Source: Capra hircus (lineage: Eukaryota > Chordata > Mammalia > Artiodactyla > Bovidae). From it: a DNA stretch of 64,000 bases. The stretch spans positions 52,073,345-52,137,344 of the forward strand of contig NC_030822.1 of NCBI RefSeq assembly GCF_001704415.2, written 5' to 3'. The stretch's first letter is position 1. Every line of letters starts with the position of its first letter. Positions 1 through 7,719 of this stretch are shown piece by piece. Under the pieces are notes generated by a model that was not told the origin of the DNA, did not search any database, and saw only the letters and a list, made by a program, of their open reading frames with translations. The position numbers were made by a program, and so were the translations under genes.

Positions 1-870
1 AAAGATAGAGAGGGGCCTGGGAGACGGATAGGAGGGCACGTCTTTATTGTATTGACTTTGAGCCTCTCCCAAGCCCCACAGCTGTCTCTCTGCAAGAGTC
101 CATGGAAGCCAAGGGAGGGCGGTAGGGACAGTTTCCTGGGGAGGGCAACTTCCTCTTGTCTCTGTCTAGTCCTTGCCCTCAGCTGTTGAGAAGGTGATAA
201 AGGTGAGCCAGAGGGCCAGTTCTTTGAGGTGTCATTTCAGTAGTCACTGAGTCTGAGTCAGGACAGAAGGTGGAATTCATCCAATCCCTCCCCACCCAGG
301 GCAACAGTCCCATCCAGGGCGCCCCGATAAATGTACCTGGGGCTTCAGTCTGAAAAGGGATGGGGTGTTGGTTCCATTGTTCCACTGATGGGGTTCCCTA
401 AACAATCTTCCTTAGACTGAGTTGAAATCTGCTTCCCTGACTGCATGCACTCACTGGCCATGATTCTCCTCAGTGAAAGTACACAGGATAGGTTGCTCCT
501 TTCCCTTTCGGGGTTTTGGAAGCTTGCTAGTCACACCATCCTTCCACCTCCTTCTCCTTTATGAGATCCGAGGCCACCTTCCAGCCTCTCTCTCAGGTGA
601 ACTCCAGCTCCTACTTTACTGCCACCACCTTATTATTAACTTCCCTGCTTTCTACTCCCGAAAATTCCATCTTCGCTGCTCTCTTCACCTCCCTCCAGGG
701 TCAGAGAAAGATGAGTCCTCTCCTTTGCAAGGCTGACCCTCCTCCACCTTAGTCCCACCAGACACGCCTCTTGCAGGACCTGCCCACGACAGCACACCTC
801 CTTTTGCTTCTCCCACTTGTTTTGCCAATCCTTGCCATCCACTAGCTCTCTTCCTCCTGCCTCAAGATGC
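1..870. other. Intergenic sequence, mostly unassigned
   Basis: No gene is recognised. The short ORFs here have no domain pattern and lie in pyrimidine-rich sequence. Around 408-445 there is a faint resemblance to the ancient repeat annotated at 19405-19770, too short to call. From about 880 the sequence passes into a recognisable old LINE. Confidence 0.5.
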
Positions 871-879
871 TCAGGAACT

Positions 880-1310
880 TTTGATTTCCCATCACCAAGG
901 AGGAAACAAGCCCCTTGGTCTCTGTTGTTCTAATCCTCTCCAAGCTTCTGATCCATTTCGCTGATTCAGTTCACCACCAAACTCGTCAAGAGCAGGGTGG
1001 ACACCAGCTGCCTCTGCTTTTTCACCTTCCACCCCCTTCTCCTCCCACTTTGATATGGGTTCTGCTCTACCCCCAACACCATTCTCCCAAAAGTCACCGG
1101 TCTTTTTGCCACTGTATCCAATGACCTCCTCTGATTCCCACCTGCTCTCTGCAGCGTCAGACGCTGTTGGCAACCTCCTCTGTTAAATTCTCTCCTCACT
1201 TGGCTTCCATGACAACCCGCTCTCCTTGCTTCCCTCCTCCCTCACTGACCAATCCTCATCTGTCTGTCCTACCCACATTATTGCCAGATTCATCTCCTGG
1301 AAGCACAGTT
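880..1310 (+). repeat. Ancient CR1/L3-like LINE remnant
   Basis: Read on the + strand with frameshifts, 1097-1235 gives residues resembling the reverse transcriptase of CR1/L3 LINEs: a VSNDLL-like stretch, then LSASDAVGNLL (family form close to LSAAFDTVDHSLL) and a SSLGFHD-like stretch. Stops and frameshifts show it is dead. Recognition rests on remembered family sequence; the ends are approximate. Confidence 0.5.
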
Positions 1311-1441
1311 CCGACAGCTCTATGCAACACATAATATACAAGGTAATAATATGTCTTAGGGTTCAAACTTTTTAAGCAGCAGAATCCATTAAGAAGCTTT
1401 CTCAGAAGCCTAATATTTAAAGAGCATGGTAACAGTGTGCT

Positions 1442-1636
1442 GGGACTTCCCTGGTGGTCCAGTGGCTAAGAATCTGCCTTCCAGTGCAGGGGACATGAGT
1501 TCAATCCCCGGTCAGGGAACTGAGATCTCCTGTGCCGTGAGGCAGCTAAGCCTGAGTGTCACAACTAGACAGAAGCTTGCAAGCTGCAACCAAAGAAGCC
1601 TGCATGCCACAACTAAGACCCAATAACAAATAAATA
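1442..1636 (+). repeat. CHR/ART2-type tRNA-Glu SINE
   Basis: The head reads GGACTTCCCTGGTGGTCCAG and continues through the B-box-like TTCAATCCC to a tail of AAATAAATA units. This is the layout of cetartiodactyl tRNA-derived CHR-2/ART2 SINEs. The element is nearly full length, in the intergenic region upstream of NECTIN1. Confidence 0.85.
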
Positions 1637-1844
1637 AGTGTCATGATGTACAGAAAGAAAGAGTGAAATGAAACAGGATGCTCTTTAAACATGGTTCCTA
1701 TTGAAGCAGGGAATGGAGATTCCGGGAAATTCTAGGGCTTTCAAACCACAGTTGGAAAGCCACTGAAAAAGTTAAATTCCTCAGTCCGCAGATAAGAAAA
1801 CGGGCCCAGAGAGGAGAAGTGATTGGTAGAAAGTGGCACAGGAT

Positions 1845-1995
1845 GTTAGTCAATCAACACATTTTCACTTAGTGCCTACCGAGGTGCATTCTAGGTGCCA
1901 ACAATAAAGCTGGGACAAGACCCAAGTAGTCCTGCCTGGGAGGGGCTGGCAGCCCAGGGGGGTGTGAACCACATATTATAAACTACTGAAGTGAT
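1845..1995 (-). repeat. L2 LINE 3'-end fragment
   Basis: The sequence beginning near 1848 (CAATCAACACATTTTCACTTAGTGCCTACC) follows the reverse complement of the L2 3' end, including the region corresponding to 'tgctggggatac' and 'cctgccct'. It is old and diverged. Confidence 0.5.
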
Positions 1996-2319
1996 CACAA
2001 GGATGCAAAGGAAACTGAGGGAGCATTTAGGAAGGGACTCGCCTGGTCTGAAGGGCAGAGTGAACCACCCTGGGCCCTAAAGGGCATATAAGCAGCTGGT
2101 CAAAAGAAACGGAAGAACCTTGGAGCAGATGGAACAGCGCAGGTGAAGGCTGAGGAAGCCAGTTTGGTGGCCAGAATCCCAGGAAAGCCCAGCAACTCTG
2201 ACTCAACACCCTGGAGCAGAATGACAGTGGGTGAGAGTGCAGCCCCACCAGCCTCCTGGGGACTCGACACTCATCTCAGAGGCTGACTGGCCAAGGAAGT
2301 GTTCTCAGGCATTGGGACC

Positions 2320-2600
2320 TAATAATCTGTATTAGAAGACAATTCGATGCTAAATGCAACGTGGCATTGCTGATTGGATCCTGGAACGTAAAACAGACAT
2401 TAGTGGAGGAACAAGACATCTGTAGTTGAGTTAATAGTATTATACCAATGCTTATTCCTTAGTTTTGACAAATGTATCACGGTTATGTAAAATGTTTATA
2501 TTAGAGGAAGCTGGATGAAGGACATGTGAGAGCTCTGTACCATTTTTGCAACTCTTCTGTAAATCCAAAACTAGTTTAAAATAAAAAAGCCTTAAATATA
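2320..2600 (+). repeat. Old interspersed repeat, possibly an L1 3' end
   Basis: The block ends in an A-rich tail (AAAATAAAAAAGCC) and has the style of a mammalian retroelement 3' end, with phrases such as TTTTGACAAATGTATCACGG and GGTTATGTAAAATG. I cannot name the family with certainty. A short TA dinucleotide run follows at about 2598-2611. Confidence 0.45.
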
Positions 2601-2664
2601 TATATATATATCCCTCTGGCACCATTGCAGAGAGCAGCGAAACTGGATGTGGGGAGAGAGGTTA

Positions 2665-2935
2665 TAGTAATAATGATGACTAACACTAAAACAGTCCTTC
2701 CTGTTCACTAGGCATTGTTCCAAGCACTTAATGTGTTTAACTCATTTAATCCTCCCAACTCCATGAGGTAAGTACTTTATTTGCCTTCCTTTTACACATG
2801 AGGCAGCTGAGCACAGACAGGTTAAGTCAGTGGCCCAAGGACACACAGCTGCTGAGTGGCAGAGCTGGGAGTTTAAGGATTCAACTCCAGGCAGTCCAGC
2901 TCCAGAGTCCCATGTGCTTGACCATCACATTGTAC
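2665..2935 (-). repeat. MIR SINE
   Basis: This is a near full-length MIR in antisense. It shows the core 'aactcatttaatcctcccaa', then 'gaggcagctgagcacagac', 'cccaaggacacacagctgct' and 'gagtggcagagctggga', in the order expected of the MIR reverse complement. Confidence 0.85.
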
Positions 2936-3114
2936 ACCCTCCCCTCAGTGTGCACTGGCTACACTGCCCGAGGACATTGCAAGGATCAGGGAGAAACCAT
3001 GAGCATGAGGACTAGGGTGAGACCAATAGAAACGGAGCCAAGTCACTAGACTTAAGACATGTGTTGGAGGCACACTCAGCTTCTGCTTTTGAATTGGAAT
3101 ATGGTAGTTGGAGA

Positions 3115-3339
3115 GGGGCTTCCCACATGGCGCTAGTGGTAGAGAAGCTGCCTGGCAATGTAGGAGATGTAAGAGACATGGGTTCCATCCCTGGGTCAGG
3201 AAGATCCCCTGGAGGAGGGCATGGCAACCCATTCCAGTATTCTTGCCTGGAGAATCCCATGGACTGAGGAGCCTGGTGGGGTCACAAAAAGCTGGACACA
3301 GAGTAAAGTGACTTAGCACGCACACATGCCCACACTCTC
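3115..3339 (+). repeat. Bov-tA SINE with 9-bp TSD
   Basis: A tRNA-Glu-like head (GCTTCCCACATGGCGCTAGT) is joined to the Bov-A body (GATCCCCTGGAGGAGGGCAT, then CCAGTATTCTTGCCTGGAGA). Flanking direct repeats AGTTGGAGA at 3106-3114 and 3340-3348 mark the insertion. Confidence 0.95.
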
Positions 3340-3439
3340 AGTTGGAGAAAAGGGAAGAAGCAAGAATAACCCCTGGGCTTCCTTCTAGTTTAACAGTAAG
3401 GACCAGAAACTTGGTCCTGTGTTTCTTCTCATCACTGAG

Positions 3440-3860
3440 AGAAACACTCCAGACCTTTCACAGTCTTGTGTGTAGTGACAACCTACCTGTCGCTTTCTCT
3501 TATTATCTTCAAAATACAAAGCAAACTGGACCACCTGCTGCTCCCCAACAGGCCCCGACCTCTCCCACCTCCATGTTCGTGTACAAGCTGTTTCCTTCAC
3601 CAAAATTCTCTCCTCCATCTCCCTGGGTCCAAATCTGATCCACCCTTCAGGGCCACCTCTTCCAGGAAGACTTCTGTGCTCTCCACAGTGAGAAGAATTC
3701 AGAGTCTCTGGATGCTGACATTTTTTTCCTTTGGTTCTCTTTGGCACCATGCAACCTCCATCCTATAATATAGTTATTTGGGTAGGGTCTTGGCTCTTGC
3801 TTACTTTGGTATCCTCACTTCATAGTATAGTAGGTGCTCAAAAAGATGTCTGTTCAGTGA
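3440..3860 (+). repeat. L2 LINE 3' region
   Basis: Features of the L2 3' end appear in order: 'cttcagggccacctcttccaggaagacttc', then an AT-rich stretch, then 'atagtaggtgctcaaaaaga'. Diverged and non-functional. Confidence 0.65.
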
Positions 3861-3939
3861 ATCATCTATCTGAGTAAACAAGCTCTATCCTATTTCCCTT
3901 CACCCCTTCCTGGCTCCATTTTATATCTATTGCAACCTA

Positions 3940-3940
<1 letters not shown>

Positions 3941-3981
<41 letters not shown>
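3941..3981. repeat. (CA)n microsatellite
   Basis: An uninterrupted CA dinucleotide run of about 41 bases, likely polymorphic. An A tract at about 4133-4150 follows. Confidence 0.98.
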
Positions 3982-3984
<3 letters not shown>

Positions 3985-4394
3985 CATTGGTGCTTTGACT
4001 ATTTCATGTTGGTGCTTTGACTGTTTCAGGGACTGGTTTAATCCACCTCCATCTTCTCCACCCAACCCATCCCTAGGCAGCCATTCCAACCTCCAGACAC
4101 ACTCTCTCTGGAAGCCCATTTAAGCGCAGGAATTAAAAAAAAAAAAAAAAGCCTTACCCAAGAATGGAGAGATGGAAGAATACAAGCAAGAAACTAGTGG
4201 GCATTGGTTCATCTGGAATTGCCCCTTTAACCTATGGGGTCCAGCTCCTATAACATGGTCCTGTCCTGGAGGAGCTGACAGTCCAATGGTGAGTGAATCA
4301 AGTATTCAGAGGCAGAGTCTGAAACCATTGCAATGAACTCAATCCAGCCCTGTTCCTCAAAGTACTTAGGGCCAGACTGGACTACAACAAGACA

Positions 4395-4810
4395 AGTTGA
4401 TGAGACATTCCTCAGCTAAAGCCCTCCTGGTGCCTACCCAGGGTTCACTGCAGGTCTCTCCTTTCCCCACGTCTTGGTCTCAGGCTACAGCTTAATGCCG
4501 CTCTCCTCCAGCACATGGCTCCGTCTGATAGATGACTCACTCAGCCCCTGTGTCCCTTCCACAGGGAAGACTTCCCCGATCCCCACCCCAGGCTGAACAG
4601 GGCACTTTCTCTGCGACCCATTAAATCATGTGTGCACATCTCTGGGACATACCACACACATTAAAATTTGTTTATAGCATCTGTTTTTGTCTGTCTTCCC
4701 CCTCTCTCCCCTAACTAGATTGAGTGCTCCTAGGGCAATGACCAAGTCTCTGTATCCCCAAGCCTAATGTGATGTTTGGTACAAGAAAGCCCAATTACAT
4801 TTGTTCAGTG
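4395..4810 (+). repeat. L2 LINE 3' region (second copy)
   Basis: The order of motifs matches L2: a Cys/Pro-rich coding remnant, 'gggaagacttccccgatccc', then 'ctaactagattgagtgctcc' and 'tgtatccccaagcctaatg'. It is separate from the copy 500 bases upstream and in the same orientation. Confidence 0.6.
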
Positions 4811-5524
4811 TAAAAGATGTACTGAGGAGTGTAAATGCTCATAGGAGCACTTTAGTCTACGGACTTCAGCAAGAAACCCAGGGACACTCCAGGGCCAGAT
4901 TCCAAACAGCTGGAAAGTGGTGCCCTTATTGCCCATCCTCCTGCTCCTCCTACTCCCAGGAACTAGAATTTACATTTTATCAGGATTGGGCCACTTCCCC
5001 TCTGCTTCTGCCTGCTGGGCAAAGGGCAGCAATGGGCAAAGGGAGCATTGTCTGGTCAGGCATCTGGGAACAAACTGCTTCTCCTTAGTGGGACACTGTC
5101 TCCTCCGGGGGCGAGGATGGGGTCCAGAGGGAAGGAGCAGAGGGCAGGCCTGGGCTGCCAAGGATCGGAGGGCTCAGCCGCCTTGGCTGGAAGCCAACCG
5201 CACCCGGATGTGGTGGGTGGCCAACGGGATCTGGTGGAGAGTCCCTGCTTCTCGTGGACACTAACTGGATGGGTCCCTTTCTCGGGTACCCTGCAAAATC
5301 GGTCAAAACAGAGGTTCCCCCCGAAGTGGGTACAGGTCGATTTCTCGCTCTATTTAGCGAGGGGACAGGGCCTCAGTGTTTGGAAAAGGAACTGCTGAAG
5401 GGAGAGCGGGTTAGAAAAGATCAGAATCCTCAGGGGCCCCATCTCACCCCGCGAATGCGCCCACCACCGACTCCCGTAAGGTCCCCGCATAGCGGCCTCC
5501 CGGTTGAGTGTTCACATGATGCGG

Positions 5525-5660
5525 AGGCGTGAGAGCTCTGGTTACTCAGTTCGAGTCCGAGGCCTGCCACTTTTCTGCTTGTGCCCCGGGAAATCGCCTT
5601 ACCCTTCCCCGGGCCTTTGTTTCCTCATCTATAAAACGGGGCCAGGGCTGGAAGAGAGGG
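5525..5660 (+). repeat. MIR SINE at the edge of the NECTIN1 CpG island
   Basis: Contains the MIR core in sense: 'agctctggttactcagttcgagtccg', 'cctgccacttttctgctt', 'gggcctttgtttcctcatct' and 'ataaaacggggcc'. It is GC-enriched relative to typical MIRs, as expected at an island shore. It lies about 450 bases upstream of the GC-box cluster. Confidence 0.75.
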
Positions 5661-5969
5661 CCTGGAGAAGCCCTATTCAGCTCGGACACTGTGGGATCCC
5701 GGATTCTCCATACTGCACGCCGGCTCCTCCACAGTCTCCCTCCCCGCCACCCCCGCGGACTCCGCCCATCCACCCGGTCTTAACTCCACGCCCACCGAGC
5801 AGCTTCTCCCCCGACGCCGGCCGCTAGGGGTCACTGCCTCCCTTTGTCAGCGACGGAGAAGGGCGGCTAGCCCTCCGGTCCTCTCCCTGGCGGAAAGGCG
5901 ACCGAGGGGCACCTCCCGAGCCAGTGGGCCTGAGCGCGACCCCCACGGCCCTCGCCGGGGATCCCGCCT

Positions 5970-6110
5970 CTGCCCGGGGCGGAGGGTGTGCGGGGCGGGG
6001 CGGGGCGGAGGCCGGGGCCGGGCGCGGGCCGCGCGTGGGCAGCCAGGAGGGGGTTAATGCTAACCCCTCCCCCTCGGGCTGACATCACGGGGAGAGCGGC
6101 TGAGAGGCTG
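5970..6110 (+). promoter_or_regulatory. NECTIN1: Probable NECTIN1 core promoter (TATA-less, GC boxes)
   Basis: Three overlapping Sp1/KLF-type GC boxes (GGGGCGGGG repeated) occupy 5991-6008, with another GGGGCGGAG at about 5976. A TGACATCA element at 6080-6087 is one base from a CRE (TGACGTCA). A GGGGTTA/TAACCCC dyad is at 6050-6067. No TATA box is visible. The start site is inferred to lie near 6090-6150, where a GA-rich leader begins. 5'-end RNA data would be needed to place it. Confidence 0.55.
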
Positions 6111-6390
6111 GAGCTCGGCGAGTGAGAGAAAGAGAGGGAGAGGAGCGAGCGCGGCTCGACTCGGCGCCCGGGCAGCTCCACATTGTTGCGGATCGCCGGG
6201 ACGCGGCAGAGCGAGCGGCCGCGGCGCGGCGGGGGACGCGGCGCCCCCCGATAGCTCGCCTGGTGCTTAGCCGCGCCGCCCGATCGCCCCGGCTTGCCGA
6301 GTCGCGCGCCCCGCCGCCTGGGCCCCGAGCCCACCGCGCCGCCCGCCCGCCGCCCTCGCTCGTCCCGCCGCCCTCGGAGGACGGCCGGCC

Positions 6391-6429
6391 ATGGACGCCT
6401 GCAAGTTGGAGCCGAGCGGGAGGGTGTGA
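6391..6429 (+). CDS. Upstream ORF 1 in the NECTIN1 5' UTR (12 codons)
   Basis: ATG at 6391 is followed by 11 sense codons and TGA at 6427-6429 (MDACKLEPSGRV). The start context GGCCATGG has G at -3 and G at +4, stronger than that of the main NECTIN1 start. If the transcript begins upstream of 6391, scanning ribosomes would meet this ORF first. Regulation is inferred; peptide function is not implied. Confidence 0.45.
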   Translation: MDACKLEPSGRV

Positions 6430-6565
6430 GCGCGCCGGGGGCCGGGAGCCCGCGCCGGGCAGCCGGGCGCGCCGGGGGTGGGTCCCGTTCCCCTGCCCGG
6501 CTCTGCGTGGAAGAAGAAGAGGGCGGGGACCGGCACCGGGAGAAGAGCGGAGGAGGAGAAGGGGC

Positions 6566-6607
6566 ATGACTCGTGCAACTTGCGGCGGGCATCTGCCGAG
6601 CCTCTGA
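6566..6607 (+). CDS. Upstream ORF 2 in the NECTIN1 5' UTR (13 codons)
   Basis: ATG at 6566 opens a 13-codon frame (MTRATCGGHLPSL) closed by TGA at 6605-6607. Its context has G at -3 and A at +4. It is out of frame with the main start and ends about 200 bases before it, leaving room for reinitiation. Confidence 0.4.
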   Translation: MTRATCGGHLPSL

Positions 6608-6804
6608 GCCGGCGGCGGCCCGGGGCCCGGATTGCGGCCGCGCCGATCTCACCCAGCCCACCCCGCCCCGGCCGACGGCTGAGGCTGACCTGGATCCTCG
6701 GAGCGCCCGCCGGCCGGCAGGGATCGCCTTCGTCTTCCGGGCTGCTTTCTGGAGCGCGAGGAGCGCTCTCCTCGCGGCTCCTCTCGCTGGACCCCCGGCC
6801 CCCG

Positions 6805-6883
6805 ATGGCTCGGATGGGGCTTGCGGGCGCCGCTGGACGCTGGTGGGGACTCGCTCTCGGCTTGACCGCCTTCTTCCTCCCAG
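6805..6883 (+). CDS. NECTIN1: NECTIN1 coding exon 1 (signal peptide)
   Basis: Encodes residues 1-26 plus the first base of codon 27 of nectin-1, a calcium-independent immunoglobulin-superfamily adhesion molecule of adherens junctions. It binds other nectins in trans and afadin through its tail, and is also known as an entry receptor for several alphaherpesviruses. The peptide starts MARMGLAGAAGRWWGLALGL and continues with a hydrophobic TAFFLP stretch: a classic signal peptide, with cleavage expected around residue 30 in exon 2. The start was chosen because it matches the known nectin-1 N-terminus. Its context is weak (C at -3, G at +4), and a second in-frame ATG is codon 4. The donor is CAG|GTGAGC at 6884, and the phase-1 break matches exon 2 exactly. 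The 5' UTR part of exon 1 reaches upstream to an undetermined start site, probably near 6100. Confidence 0.95.
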
Positions 6884-7719
6884 GTGAGCGCGTTCCGCCC
6901 CCTGCCTCCCCACCCCCAACCCCCCATCCAGTGCCTCCCCGGGGCTGGGAGCTGGATGGCGGGCACGTCTGGGTTGTAGGGAGTGAAAGGAGCCAGAAAA
7001 GTTGGGTCACGGCTTAGGTAAGGGGGGTGCGGGTGGTTCAGCGGAGAGAGAGTCTGAGGAGCCCAACAGCCTGCCCTGCAGGAAAGCAATCGGATGCACG
7101 TTTCTGTGTAGCAAGAAAGCACTTTCTCCGCGCAGTTTTTCACACACAAAAAATAATAATATGTAATAGCGTTCTATTTATTTAATAACCAGCTCTCAGC
7201 TCGGGAAGCAGTTTGGAAACACTGCATGTTACATAAATGCAAAATAATCACCGTAATCGCCGTCTCGGGGTAGGAGACAACAGCCCCAGGGAGAAGGCGT
7301 CAGTCTCGGAGCTGGTGGGCTGTGGGCTTGGCGGATGGAAGGGGTGGCGGGGGCTTCGGGTTTTTTCCCTCCAGCCCCTTTGCCAAGAGATTTCGGGCGC
7401 TCCGGCCCCCCTCCCGTCGCCCCCCCGCCCCCACCCGCGCGGGGAGCAGGCTCCTGCGGCAGAGGCGGCTTCTCGCTCACCTGAGGTTCTTTTCCGGGAG
7501 GGTGAGGCCCGGCGGCGCGCTATCGCAATCTCCCCGCCCAGCGCGGAGCTAGGCTTTGCCTTGGAACTCCGGTCCCAGTTTGGGGGGCTCTCCCGCAGGA
7601 GGCGCCGCGGGCTTCGTGCCAGTCAGGTGGCTGCGTGACCCACTTTCCCGAGGATGCCCCGCGTGTCCTTCCTTGAGATGCTGGCGGCCGAGGGGTTAAC
7701 CCGACGCCCGACCCCCGGG

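Noticed and set aside
1442..1520. tRNA-like A and B boxes in SINE heads (also in every Bov-tA copy)
   Set aside because: They are tRNA-Glu-derived SINE heads with mismatched stems, not functional tRNA genes.
5867..7017. Long overlapping ORFs on both strands in the CpG island (up to 350 codons on the - strand)
   Set aside because: They are Arg/Ala/Pro/Gly-rich, overlap the promoter and 5' UTR, show no domain, and are expected wherever GC content removes stop codons.
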